A DNA stretch of 64,000 nt from Zygnema cylindricum (lineage: Eukaryota > Streptophyta > Zygnematophyceae > Zygnematales > Zygnemataceae). The translations under genes and the position numbers were made by a program. Where the stretch lies: assembly GCA_037447655.1 (NCBI GenBank), contig JBBHKE010002498.1, positions 41,373 through 105,372 on the forward strand. Direction: 5' to 3'. Positions 1 to 11,877 of the stretch are shown in pieces. Below the pieces are notes generated by a model. That model was not told the DNA's origin. It saw only the letters and a program-made list of their open reading frames with translations, and made no database searches. Position 1 is the stretch's first letter. Every line of letters starts with the position of its first letter.

Positions 1-106
1 TACCTCGGCAGCCTCCTCCGTGTCCGCTCTTACTCACACACAATCGTTTTTTCCCTCTCCTTCTCTCCCTCTATCTCCCTCTCCCTCTTCCTCTCCCTCC
101 CTCCAG

Positions 107-920
107 GCTGAAGTATTCCACGAACATGAAGCCTCAGTCAACTCCATATCTTGGGCTCCCCACGAGCTCGGTCTCATTCTCGCCTGTGCCTCCTCCGACG
201 GCTCCATCTCTATCCTTACCTCTCGCCCTGAGGGAGGGTGGGAAACTGCTAAAATATCTCAGGCTCATCCAGTAGGTGTGACATCTGTCACATGGTCTCC
301 GGCGACTTCTCCCGGCTCTTTAGTGGGAGTTGGGGGAGGAGGAGTGGGAGGAGAGTCTCAAGGGTTCGGTTGTACCCCTTTATTGGCCTCGGGTGGTTGC
401 GATAATACAGTTAAAGTGTGGAGATTGGTGGATGGTCATTGGAAGATGGACTGTTTTCCCCCTTTAACCAAACATACGGATTGGGTACGAGATGTGGCGT
501 GGGCTCCAAATCTCGGATTACCGAAAACTACGATTGCGAGTGCCTCACAGGTCAGTTTTTTCACTGGTTTGGTTTCAGTTTTGGTTTTGTTTTCGATTCC
601 TGTTTTGATTTTGGTTTTGGGTTTTTATGTTTTTCGTTTGCGTTTTCGTCTTTGTTTTCTTTTTTTCTGCTTTCGTTTTTTCATTATATATTTTTTGCTC
701 TTTCTTTTTTTGACAGGATGGGACTGTTGTTATTTGGACCCAAGGAAGGGATGGCGACCAATGGGAAGGCAGCGTTTTGCACGATTTTAAAGTACCGGTT
801 TGGCGCCTCAGTTGGTCTCTTACCGGAAATATTTTGGCAGTATCTGACGGAAATAATAACGTCACACTATGGAAAGAAGCGATCGACGGGGAATGGGCAC
901 AAGTCGCGGCAGTACAATGA
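107..920 (+). CDS. SEC13: SEC13-type WD40 protein, C-terminal two exons
   Basis: SEC13 is the six-blade WD40 subunit shared by the COPII outer coat (with SEC31) and the nuclear-pore Y complex. Seen here: exon 107-550 (148 codons, after a polypyrimidine-AG acceptor at 105-106), intron 551-716 (GT..AG, 166 nt), exon 717-920 ending in TGA 918-920. The reading shows SVNSISWAPHELGLILAC, AHPVGVTSVTWSPA, LASGGCDNTVKVWRL, HTDWVRDVAWAPNLGLPK, then DGTVVIWTQG and GNILAVSDGNNNVTLWKE, which follow plant SEC13 block by block. A Gly-rich loop (VGVGGGGVGG) is inserted between two blades. Exon phases are consistent (0/0). The first ~90 residues lie outside the window. Bases 1-19 may belong to the preceding exon, but no frame there is convincing. 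Confidence 0.95.
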
Positions 921-1225
921 TAAAATTTCCCTTTTTTCTTTTTTTTTGTTTTTTTTCCTTTTTGGTACAGTGATGAAATTTTCCTACTTTTTTGTTTTTT
1001 TGGGTATTATGATGAAATTCCTTTTTTTTTTTTTTTTTTTCTTTTTTCCTTTTTTTTTGTTTTCCTTTTTTTTTTTTTTTTTTTTTTTTCTTTTTTTTTT
1101 TCTCTGTGAAACTGTGACGAGGTTCACAGTCGTGTGTTCTGCCTGTCTTTTGGTGAACTGCTTCTTTTTCTTTTTCTTTTTGTAGTTTGTTAACAGTTTT
1201 GTGAAACATTGATAACTCAAAGGTT
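921..1225. other. T-rich low-complexity tract after SEC13
   Basis: The + strand is dominated by runs of T broken by single C or G bases (about 921-1190). It lies immediately 3' of the SEC13 stop, so it may include the 3' UTR and polyadenylation region. No protein homology is visible. The Lys/Phe-rich frames in it are artefacts of base composition. Confidence 0.7.
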
Positions 1226-3524
1226 GTTTAATTTTTCTCCCAGTGGATCCACCTATGGCGGAAATTTTTAAGAATCGATTCTTTTCTGTTTTTCAAGAAT
1301 TGTTTTCCTATGCCAACCGACATACTTGAGAAATATATAAATTTATTTGTAGGAGATAAATGTATTCTTGTTATTGTAATCTTGTCGACCCACCACCGTC
1401 CGCTGCCCATCGTTGTTAAAGTTAAAATCAGTAATTCGGTTGCGACTCTTGGTAAAATGTCACATAACAACACTAGTAAAGGATGTGGTTTTAGTCTGTC
1501 TTTGCACTAAACTAGTATCATTAATTTTTACTTCGCATTAAGACTAAGGTCGAAGTTCGGGAGGTTTTTGTATTTGACAATCAATGGCTCTAATAATTTA
1601 GGTCAGGGGCGGTCGCGTTGTCTCCTTCAACCAGCTTTCTCTTTCCCCATTTTTCTCCCTTTCTATCTCCTTTTCCTTGTCCCCTCCCTTTCCCTCTCCC
1701 TCTCCCCTTGTATACAACTTGTATACGTTTTGTGTGGTACCATGTAAGTTAAGGGTTGGATATTAAAATTAGTCAAAAGATTTTTCCTGCTGACCAATTT
1801 TAATTTAAAATCTTCATTTGCTTACCATGTTATTGCACACGAAGTAACATGTAATTGCTTTCGAAAGATGTTCTACCATACAAAATCTTTACTCTTTGTG
1901 TCAGAAACCACAAAGTTGAAAGGATGGCCGAAAGAGCATGACCAGAGCGTTATGAAACATATGGGAAGGGTTTTCGGTTGGAATTTGGTGGACACGAGTC
2001 CACTCTATCTGAAGATACATGGTTTGTGTGACGTGTGAAAATTTTGGTGGTGGTCCACTGTGACAAGTATTTTTTGCCATCCACTTGTAGCAATCCTACA
2101 CATTTCTGTGATTTATTAGAAACGTACCTGAAGTGGGTAGCTGAATACAAAACCGGATGGCGCGACTGCTTTGCAGATGAATACCCGTGTAATTCACCGG
2201 TCCTTGTTAACTCTAGGACCTTTGGGAAATCTTGGTCAGATCTTCTGTGATTTTGTATCGGGGAAAAAAACCGTGTTGCGAAAAAAAACTACAATTGCAG
2301 AACGGCATGGTATGGATTTTTGTAAGCAACCTCATTTCTCGTTTGATGGAGCTTTACTCTAATACATCATTAATGCTAATGAGGATAGGTGGTGTAATTA
2401 TGAATTCACTGTTTTGACTTTTTTACAGTGGAACATAAAGCATTTAATAGAGTGAATAAGCAATATTTCCTATAAGACTAAAAATAAATAAGGAAAGTAG
2501 AGTCATGCTGTAGAAAATTAGAGGAAAATCTTATTCTACGGTGAGTAAAGCCTCTCACAAACGGTCGCCTTGACAGGTGGTCGTCACGACTCCATAATGT
2601 TCATACACTTCTAAAAATGAATCGTTTTTTCTTACAAGAAAAGGGATAATAATCTTTGGCAATAATAGAGTGAGTTTGCCGTGAGCTCCAAGAAAATAAC
2701 TTCCCGATAGTCCACAGCACTAAAAAAAACTGAAATATCGACTGTTAATGACCAAGGGAGAGAGAGAATAAAGAAAGTTCGGACACAGCATTACAAAATT
2801 GGTAAAAGTCATTTTTTTTTTCCCTTATGAAACAGAAAACATGCTTTACAAATGCTTTGTTTATTTATTACTAATAAGACAAAAAGATCAGCATTACAAA
2901 AGGTTTAGGCGTTACCATATTCACACACACAAATGGAAAAATAAAATGTTTAACAAAAGACAAATTTTTAACCCGTTTTCGATAAACCTTTTCGTTACAC
3001 TTTTGACATTTTTTACCTGTTTCCAAAATACAACTACCTCCCTTTCCTTTCCTTCTTCTCTTCTTCCTTTTCTTTTCCCTTTCTTTTTCCTACCTTACTT
3101 TTTTCCCTTTCCTTCCCTTTCCTTTTCCTTTCTCTAAGTATTAACGATGAACGATTTTTTCGCCATCCTCAACTTCAAATCAAAACCACTATTTCCTGTT
3201 TACCCTGTGAAACCTAGTAACTTCACCTAGTAAAATTTTGTATTTTCACCTTTTTTTTTCATTTCACTTTTCTAAACGAAATCTTTCCCAAAAAAAAAAA
3301 GGTTACTATGAAAACAACCCTCCTGACCCTCCCGAGGCTGCTTGTAATTTTTCTTTTCTCATTTGTTCTTTTAAGGGGTCCGGACTTCTGTGACTTCGTC
3401 TCCTTCTCCTGAAAAACAAAAAAAAAAAACAGAAATAAAAACAAAATATTATTCCCTCATATGTCAATAACCAGGCTTCTAAAAAACTCTAGAGGCACCC
3501 AAATGTATAAAACACTTATCCTCC
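1226..3524. other. Intergenic stretch with no recognised gene
   Basis: About 2.3 kb between convergent SEC13 and the kinase gene. Short open frames exist (for example around 1950-2250 and 2799-3137) but none shows a domain, splice-consistent extension or codon pattern that I recognise. It contains pyrimidine-rich patches near 1620-1710 and 3030-3135. Confidence 0.5.
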
Positions 3525-3862
3525 ACTTGGGATTGGGATGGGGATCGGAATCGCGATCTGGATAGGGGATCGGGATTGAGTTTGGGGTCGGGATCGGGAT
3601 GGGGATCGGGGTTGGGATTGAGATGGGCATGGGGATGGGGATGTGGATTGGGATTGGGATCGGGGATCGGGAACGGGATCGGGATTGGGATCGGGATCGA
3701 TCGGGGATGGAGATTGGGGATCGGGGATCGGGGATCGGGGATCGGGGATCGGGGATCGGGGATCGAGGATCGGGGATCGAGGATTGGGATGGGATTGGGT
3801 TTGGGATTGGGATGGGGAAGGGGATGAGAAAACAAAGAATACGGCCTTCCCATGACAAAACC
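3516..3862 (-). other. Possible alternative last exon of the kinase gene
   Basis: On the - strand a polypyrimidine-AG acceptor ends at 3863, followed by an open frame to TAA at 3516-3518. It would encode GFCHGKAVFF and then a Pro/Ser/Asp heptad tail derived from the minisatellite. The phase fits if spliced from the 35-nt candidate microexon 3983-3949 and the donor at 4061. No homologue of such a tail is known to me. The simpler model ends the protein at TGA 4060-4058. Confidence 0.25.
3525..3830. repeat. GGGATY-rich minisatellite with a GGGGATC heptamer core
   Basis: The + strand is built from degenerate GGGAT(C/T/G) units. Around 3716-3785 it becomes a clean tandem array of the 7-mer GGGGATC, about nine units with two GAGGATC variants. 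The tract is strongly G-rich on + (quadruplex-prone) and C-rich on the strand that the kinase gene uses. Because the unit is 7 bp, all three frames of the - strand encode the same heptapeptide cycle (P-I-P-D-P-R-S). Confidence 0.9.
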
Positions 3863-3948
3863 CTAAAAAAAAACAGAAAAAAGAAAAGAGAAACAAAAAG
3901 CAAAAAACAGAAAAAAAAAACCAAAAAGTATATATACATTTTCCTTAC

Positions 3949-3983
3949 CGCTCTCTCGCTCAAATCCGGGAACCTCGACATTT
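3949..3983 (-). other. Duplicated copy of the kinase exon end (candidate 35-nt microexon)
   Basis: The - strand here reads like a second copy of the final kinase segment at 4105-4057. Both contain GAAATG.CGAG, TTTGAGCGAGA and a splice-donor-like GGTRAG followed by AAAATG. The copy is preceded by a TTTTTCTTAG acceptor and followed by GTAAGG, so it has the signals of a 35-nt exon. It is probably a local tandem duplication. Whether it is used is unknown. Confidence 0.45.
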
Positions 3984-4057
3984 CTAAGAAAAAAAAAACA
4001 AAAAAACAAAAAACGGAAAACAAAAAACGAAGAGACAAAAAAAAAAAAGCATTTTTC

Positions 4058-7000
4058 TCACCTTTCTTTCTCGCTCAAAACCGGAAAACTCGGCATTTCT
4101 GATTTCAATTTCGGCAACGGTTCTTCCGAAAACCACGGATGGTTCAAAGCTTCATCGGCACTTGTTCTTTTTGAAGGATCGAAAGAAAGTAATTTTTTTA
4201 AAAGATTAAAACCAGCTTCCGATAAAGCCGGTTTTCCCGAAACCGCCATGGAGGGAAAATGTTCTCGTAACCGAAAAACAGGCTGTTCCTCAAACTTTAA
4301 CCTCTTAAATTCGGGCAGCTTAAAAAATTCCGGCCATGTTTCTTCGGTCGGCGTTCCCATGACTTCGAAAATTTTATGCAATTGGTCGATTTCTGACTCT
4401 CCTCGAAAAAGGGGTTTTCTTGAAAACAATTCGGCCATTATACATCCCATCGACCACATATCGATTGGAGTCGAATATTCTTTTTTACCGAGAAGAAGCT
4501 CCGGAGCTCTGCAAAAGATTGAAAAAAAAGGGATAAAGGGAGGAGAAAGTTAAAGGGAGGGAGGAAAAAGTCAAAGAGAAGGGGGGAGAACGGAAGGGAG
4601 GAATTAGAAAGGGAAAAAAAGGGAGGAAAAAAAATGAGAGGAGAAAATCAACGAAAGGGAGGAGAAAGAAAGGAAGGAAAAATTTGAAGGAAGCACTAAA
4701 AATCCAAAGAAATAATAAAAACACACACACCTGTACCAAAGAGTGACCACCGGTTGAGTATACGGACGGAGAGGATCTCCATATTGTCGACTAAGTCCAA
4801 AATCGCAAATTTTTATCTCTCCTTTATTATTCATCAACAAATTCGACGTTTTTAAATCACGGTGCAAAACCCAATTATCGTGTAAATATTTCATTCCCTC
4901 CAAAAGTTGAAGCATTAAACATTTTACCTCCGATTGCATAAAAGATTGTTTCATCGACTCTAATACCCCTTTTAAATCGTGCTCCATATATTCCATTACC
5001 ATATATATACGGTCTAAATTGTTTCCCACTACCACTTCCCTCACATGTACTATCGAGGGATGATTAAACGCTAATAAAATGTTTATTTCCCGTAAAGAAG
5101 TCATCGGAAATCCCTCTCTCTCTCGGTCCAATTTCACTCTCTTCAAAGCCGAAATTTCTCCGGTTATTTTGTCCTTTGCTCGGTGAACTACTCCATACAC
5201 TCCCTCTCCTAAAACGTCTAACTGAATAAACTCATTAACGCTTCGACAAGACTGAAGCATGTCGATTTGTCTCCCGATAAAAGGAATCGAGTAAGGAGGA
5301 GACTTCAATTCACAACTTAAGATTTCGTCATTTTCCTCTTCAGGACTCAAATCCTCCCCTTGACTCTTAATCCCCAACTTCTCCTCCTCCTTCAAATTTC
5401 CCTCCTCCTCCTCCTTGTGTCTCTCCTCTTCCTCCTCTTCTTCATCTTCAACTTCCCACCGACCTTTTCCTAAACTTCCCCATCTTGACCCGACCACGGT
5501 CACATCTCCTCTCTCTTCTTCCTCTCCTTCCTCCCCTTCCTCAGCTTCCTCTCTTTCCTCCCTTTCCTCTCCTTCCTCTTCTTCGTCCATACTATTTATG
5601 TCTTCGTCAATTTCACCCGACTCGGGAGATATAATACCTCTCCTATCCTGACTTCCTATTTTTTTCTTACTCACCTCTTTAACATCTTCTCTCACGTGAC
5701 TATAATTACCTTCTTCCCTCTTTCCTTCTCCTCTCTTTTCTCCTTCCAAAGGTCTCAAACCAACTCCATCCATCTCCTGCTTCTTTTCCTTCCCATTCTC
5801 TCCTCCTCCTCCTCCTCCTCTTCCTCCTCTTCCTCCTCCCCCTCCTCCTCCTCCTCCTCCTCCTCCTCCCCCTCCTCCACCTCCTCTTCCTCCTCCCCTC
5901 TCTCTTTCTCTCTCCCTGCCTCTTCCTTTCCTCTCCCTCTCCTCTCCTTTTCCTCTTTTTCCCAAATCTCTTGGATGGCCCTCACCTCCAATTCCCCCTT
6001 CGGGTAAAAATTTATTTCCGAACCTCTCTCTACCCCGTAACTTGTTATCATTTTCTAATATGTGTGTTTCCGAAGTCCTCTCTCTCCCTCCCTCCACCCC
6101 CTTGGTCTCCCCGCCTCGATTAACTCTCTTCCTCTCCCTCTCTCTCTCTCTCCCTTCCTCCCAGCTCCTTTCCCTCTTTCTCTCGTGTACTTCGTCATTT
6201 TCAACCTCGCGACTCTTCCTCCTCCGAGGATCTTTTCCCTCCTCCCTTTCTCTCCTCCTCTTCGTATCCCTCTCTTCATCCTCTCGCCCTCGTGTTCTCT
6301 CTCTTTCTTTCGGCTTTTCCCAAGCTTTCTCTTTCTCCTTCCCCTTTCCCCTTTCTTTCTCCAGAACTCTCTCTCTTTCCTTCGAAACCTTATCTCGCGA
6401 CTCTGGTCCTGTTCCCTCCCTCTCCTTCCTGCCACTTTCATGCTTAAAATCCTCTCCTCCCTCTCTCCTCTCCCTATCCCTCTCTTTTATATCTCGTCCC
6501 GTCTTGTCCCCTAATTTGTCAGATTCTTCCACTCTCCCCCTCCCCCTCTGCCGATCCCTTGTTCCTCCATTTTCTCGCTCCTTTTCTCTCTCCTTCTCCC
6601 TCTGTCCATCCTTCTCTCTTTCCCTCCCTTTTTCTCTTTCTCTGTCTTTCTCCCTCTCCTCTCGCTCCTTCCCTTTTTCCTTTTCTTTCACTCTCAATCT
6701 ATCCCTCTCCTTCCCGATCCCCTTCCCTTCTTCGCCGCCCTTCTTCCGTTTGTCCTCCTCAGATTCTCCTTCCGTTTCCACCTCTCCATCTCTCTCCCTC
6801 TCCCCCTCACCATTCTCCTTTCTATTCCCCCCCTCATCTCCCTCCATCATCCCTTTTGTCTCCCTCTCCACATCTTTATTCACGTCTCCCACAACCCTTT
6901 CTCCCTCTTCTCTCCTCCTAAATTGACTACCCTCCCCTCTCTCCAAATCGTCTTTTCCTATCTTCTCCCTGTTTCCCTCCCGCATGGATCCCACTCCCCT

Positions 7001-10000
7001 CTCCACACTTTCCTCCCTCTCCCCTTCCTCAACAGCCTTGGGTCCTTCCCTTCCCTCATTTACCAAATTTTCCTCTCCTCCTCCATCATATTGCTCCTCT
7101 ATTACTACTCCCTCCAACACATGTCCGTGAATAACTAACCCTCCAAAAAAAATCCTCTCTCTCTCACCCCTCCCCCCTCTCTCATCCCTTTGGAGCTCCA
7201 GATTATCCACTACCTTCATCTGCTCTCCCTCACTCTCGCTGGGACTCTCTCCCAACATCGCTTCCCTTAAATCCTCTATGTTTCCCTCCTCCTCCTCCTC
7301 CTCCTCCTCCTCCTCCCCTGTGTCCTTTTTCTCCTCTCCACCTTCGTTTCCATCTCCTTCCCCCTCCATCACTGTTCCCCTTCTCTTTTTCATTTCTCCT
7401 GCATCTCTATCGTACTCGTTACATCTGTTCATCTTTTTCCCCCCTGTTTCTCCCTCCCTCCCTCCCTCCCTCTCTCCCTCCCTCTCCCCCTCCCTCTCGC
7501 CCTCCTCCACACCTTCCTCTGCCATGTCTTCTTCATGTCTTTCTTCCTCGATACAACCACCAACCATAATCCCTCCCTCCTCCCACTCCCCATCGGATCC
7601 CCTAGCACTTCTGAGATCTCTCCCTCCCTCTCTCTCCACCCCTCCATGGTGATTCTCTCCATCCTGATGCCACTCCCCGTCCTCCTCATAGTCCTCATCC
7701 CTTCTCTCCATCCCCTCTGCCTCGACCTCTCCCTCCTCGGGAAGCTCTCCCTCCTCATTCTCATCGATATCCCATCCTCCTCCTTCTCCCAATATCCTCC
7801 GGACACATTCTCCTTGTGAATCATCTGTCTCCATCTCTATCCTTATTCCACCTCCTCCCCCTCCTCCTCCCCCTCCAATGGAGCCTACAATCTCCTCTCC
7901 TCCTTCATCATACTCTCCATAATCTAGCATTTCCTCTTCCTCCCCTTCCTCTCTCTCCTCTCCTTCATCCTCAACCCTCCCTACTCTATCTGTCTTCCAT
8001 CTCTCCTCCCCTCCCTGCATCCCCCCCCATTCTCCTCCTCTCCCATTACCATTCATGTGCTCTCTCTCTCCCCCCCTTGCTCCTTCCATAACCTCTCCAC
8101 TTTCATCTTCTGACTCTCCATCTTCCACTTGCTCTGAAATTTCCCTCCTCTCTCCCTCTCTCCCATTCTCCCCCGACCCCCTGATCCCATCCCAATGCCC
8201 ATCAGTTCCCCTCTCTGCCTCCCACGGCTCTTCCCTCTCGTCCCCTTTTTTTCCTTCCTCCTCTTCTCCACTCCCATCAATTCCCCACTCTCCTTCCTCC
8301 CCCTCATCCTCTCTCTCGTGAACTCCTCCCACTAGTCCTTTTCCATCAAAAATTTCCTCTCCTCTCTCTCCTTCGACCCTCCCATTCTCATTCTCATTCT
8401 CGTCCTCTCTCTCTCTCCCCACGTTTTCTCTCCCTCCCCCAACATTCTCACTCTCTCCTCCAGGAGGCCCATATCCCAATTCCACAGTCTGCCCCATGTC
8501 TACCTCCTCTCCCTCCCTCTCCCTCTCTCTCTCTCTCTCTTCCGAAGAAGTTCCTCTCCCTTCTGTCGCCATACTCGACCTTCCCGGAGACCCCCCCAAA
8601 GGAGAGAGACTTTCCGACTTTCTGAATCTCCTCCTACCTCTCACCCACCCATCTTCTATCATCTTCTCTCTCCTCTCATCGCCTCGCTCTCCTCTCTCCC
8701 CTTTCTCGCCTATCTCTCTTATCTCTCCTCTCTCTCTCATGGGTATCTCTTGCAAAGGATTTAAAAGATCGGGACCTCCGTGATTTGGGGTTTGTCGTCG
8801 AGAGGGAGGAGAGGGAGGAAAGGGGGGAGAGGGAAGAGAGTGAGGGGAGGGAGGAGAGGGAGGAGAGGGAGTGGATGAAGTATTTTCTGAACTTTCTTCC
8901 GATTCTGAGGAACTTTCCTTAAAATCTGAATGATTTGGAGATTTTGGAAAAGGTTTTGAATTTTTTTTTGAAACAATAATTGAAATATCTTCCCTTCCCT
9001 CACCTTCTAAAACCGTCTCTCTCTTTCTCTCTCTCCCTCTCTCGCCTGAATTCGATTTTATTTTAACAGGATTTTTGAAAACTGAGGTGAGAACCTTCAA
9101 AGAAGCCGTTGATATTTGCACAATTTCCTCTCTGGGAAGAAACACCCTGGTCCCAGAGGGAGGAGGATAGGGGGGAGGAGGAGGAGGAGGAGGTAAAGGG
9201 AGAGAGGCTGCATCATTTTGCCAAACGCTTAATGATGTCTGAGGAGGTATTAATTTTGTGTTACCTTCTAGAGGGCTATGGCTTTTATAGTTTCCTTCTC
9301 CTTCTTCTCTCACTCCCCTCCCTCTCCCATCTCTTCTTCTCTCTCTCCCTCCCTTTCCTTCCCTCTCTCCCCCTCCGTCTCTCCCTCCTCTGTCTCCCAC
9401 TCTGCCTGCCTCTCTGCCTCCCTCTTCCCCTCCTTCTCCTTCGCCTCTGCCTTCCTCTCTGCCTCCCTCACCCCCTCCCTCTCTCCCTCCATCCCTGCCT
9501 CCCTCTAACCCTCCCTCTCTCACTCCTCTCCCTCTCTCTCCTTCTCTGCCTCCCTCTCTCCCCTCCCTGTGTGAAGGACGTGTGACCAGTTTTGAGTTTT
9601 GGTACCCCTTTGTACCAGTTTCAGAGTGGATTACATTTCTATGCATAACCCTCCAGAGAGGGAGAGGGGAGAGAGAGGTAGGAGGTAAGTCTAATGCATG
9701 TGGATGGGGGGAGAGAGAGAGCAACGAAGGGCTTGATGTTTTCAACGATTTATTTACCTCATGACTTCCGGAATTTGACTGCTTACTGATTAGATTTTTT
9801 CGATTTAAATTTGTCGATAAATTTGTGGCTCCATTTGTCGATACATTTGAATTTGTTGTTACCTTTATCGACGAATTCGTTACATTTGTCGATAAATTTG
9901 AATCTGTTGTTAACTTTGTGGATAATTTTTTTGTCAACACATTTGTTCGATTCGAAGTGGATGTCGACAAATTTTCAAAAAAACTCTCTTTCTTTTCAAA

Positions 10001-11344
10001 ACTTGGAGGAGACATAGTTTTTGTGGAGAGGATGGTAGCTCCAAATGGACTAAGAGAAGGAGGATGAGGGAGGGGAGGAGGAGGGAGGGGAGGAGGAGGG
10101 AGGGGAGGAGGAGGGAGGGGAGAAGGGGGAGAGGGAGAGAGAGGCCAACCTTCTCGTCTTACATCATCTGTCGTCTTTGAATTTGGTTTTAAAGACGTAG
10201 TTTCCATATGATTATCTTCAAAACCTCTTAATTCTAAAGATTTTTGATTCTCTCTCCTCCTACCCCCCATTATACCCACTGAAGCTCCTTTCATTTCAGA
10301 TATACTTATCCCTCTACCTCCATTTCCTTCCCTGGAAACTCTATTTACCGGATGCCCCATTTCTTTGTTGCTAACATATTCCTGATTTTTACGAGGAGAC
10401 CTACCTAATCCCTCTCTCTCTCTCTCCCTCTCTCCCCCTCTCTCCCTCTCCCTCTCTCTATCTACTCCTCCCCCTTTGTTAGAACCTAATTCTCCTTCTC
10501 CAAAATTGACCGAATTTGAAATTCGATTTCCGAGACGGCTCTTCACCGATAATCTCACATTCTCCTGTTGAAAAAACTCACCTCTCTCTCTCTCCCCCTC
10601 CCAACTCCCTCTTTCTTGAGGTCTCTCCCTCTCCCTCTCCCACTCCATCTCTCTCTCATCTCTCCACTCTCTCTCGTTTGTAGACTCTTCACCCAAACCT
10701 AGACCCCCACTCCTCCCAACCCCCCCACTCCCTCTCTCCCCTCCTCCACCAAAAACCCCAATCTTCTTACCAACTCTATCCCAAACTCTCTCTCTCAATC
10801 TTGCGATCTCTCTCTCCACATTTGCTCTCTCTTCTTCTCCCTCTTCTCTTTCATCTCCGTCTTTCAATTCCCCTCCTCTCTCTCTCCTCCATGGACTCCT
10901 CTCTCGCTCCTTGAATTGCTCTCTCCCTCCATATCCTTCATATCCCTCTCTCACAAAAGGTAACTTGTCAATCTTTACCTCCTTACCTCCTTCCTTCATT
11001 TTTTTTATCTCTCCTTTGCCTCCATTTGCAACCATTTTCATCCTTGATGATCCGAAACCACTCTCTCCTCCTCCTCCTCCTCCTCCTCCTCCTCCTCCAC
11101 CACCTCCTCCTCCTCCACCACCTCCTCCTCCTCCTCTTCCTCCTCTTCCTCCTCCTCCTCCTCCTCCTTTTCCATGGTTTTCTCTCTCTCTCAGTCCCAG
11201 ACCTCTCTCTCTTTCAACCGAAACTTTCTCTCTCTCCCCCAGACTCCTTTCTCTCTCTTCTCCCTCTCCAATCCTATTTCCAAGCCTCGACCGAACCTGA
11301 CCTCTGGACCTCCCAAAAAAATTGTCGTTTCTGCTGTCGGCCAT
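4058..11344 (-). CDS. G-type / CDK11-like cyclin-dependent kinase with a giant low-complexity N-terminus
   Basis: Model: exon 11344-4731, intron 4730-4509 (222 nt, GT..AG), exon 4508-4058 ending in TGA, total ~2354 aa. The split Arg codon (AG|A) restores the WYRAPE motif. The kinase domain starts near residue 2036: G-loop GEGVYGVV (~2046), catalytic Lys in ALKRVKL, cyclin-binding helix PMTSLRE (plant CDKG type, PLTSLRE), [19 protein letters not shown], activation loop ending VVTLWYR, then [21 protein letters not shown] in the last exon. Family role: cyclin L-type partner, pre-mRNA splicing and cell-cycle control, nuclear. Residues 1-2030 are Glu/Arg/Lys/Gly/Pro repeats (poly-Gly near 60-95, RE/RD runs), whereas family members are usually ~600-800 aa. 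The Thr14-equivalent in the G-loop is Val, with Tyr15 kept. The start is the ATG of [15 protein letters not shown], the first Met of the open frame. Introns inside the long exon cannot be excluded. Confidence 0.85.
5390..11300. repeat. Six-kilobase homopyrimidine/homopurine-biased coding tract
   Basis: The + strand is almost all C and T with TCC, CTC and CCT microsatellite blocks (for example 5800-5880, 7275-7315, 7440-7505, 8510-8545, 9300-9570, 11065-11170). The - strand is therefore a purine strand encoding Glu, Arg, Lys and Gly. Despite this the kinase frame stays open throughout, which suggests selection on the frame. All the Ser/Pro/Leu-rich frames on the + strand are shadows. Confidence 0.85.
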
Positions 11345-11877
11345 GGATGCCCTAACTTCACATGTGGTCTTTTTTCCTCTGCCCTAAAACAGCCTTAAAA
11401 ATGTTAAAAAAAAAAGTTACCGGGTTTCCAATTTCAAAAAAACTAGAAAAAGGACAAAAAAAAGGAAACAAAACTGATATTAAAGCATGTATCTTCTCCC
11501 GGAATAATTTTTTAAACTTTACATATTTTAGGGCAACTGATATGATCCCTACCAAAAAAAAAAAAACAGAAAAAATTGACCAAGGAAGGTGTATTCAGAT
11601 ACAAAAAAGATGAGAACAGATACCTTTTAGGATTTTTGGAATCGAAAAACTCGAAAAAAAAACTAGAAATCAAGAAAAAACATAGGAAAAGAAAAAAACA
11701 TACAAAAATAATTCAGCGTAGAGTTAACATTTTGCTGAAATCGAACCGAAATGGGCTCTAAATTGACACTTTTAATGATTTTTTAGAGATTCCTCGCATA
11801 TAAAAAACCTAACCCTAATTTTTACTGCAGACGACGAAGAATTGGAAACAATGTACAAGTAAATTGTTAGTACGGTA
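11345..11877. other. Upstream flank of the kinase gene
   Basis: A-rich sequence with AAAAAA runs directly 5' of the kinase start codon, so it should hold the promoter and 5' UTR of that gene. No TATA box is clear. No other gene is recognised. Confidence 0.4.

Noticed and set aside
1-106. Coding exon of SEC13 upstream of 107
   Set aside because: Bases 20-106 are a polypyrimidine acceptor region. Bases 1-19 may be exon, but no frame matches SEC13 convincingly.
862-1220. Lys-rich frames opposite the T-runs
   Set aside because: Pure consequence of poly-T; no start context or homology.
3525-3830. CRISPR-like or telomeric array
   Set aside because: No spacers. The unit GGGGATC is not a known green-lineage telomere unit, and the tract is internal to a gene region.
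3457-4102. Asp/Gly/Trp- or Pro/Ile-rich frames over the GGGATC array as independent genes
   Set aside because: Translations of a tandem repeat. Only the phase-consistent - strand extension of the kinase was kept, as a low-confidence alternative.
5415-11398. Many Ser/Pro/Leu-rich + strand frames across the kinase gene
   Set aside because: They are shadows of the homopurine coding strand; no domains, and composition alone keeps them open.
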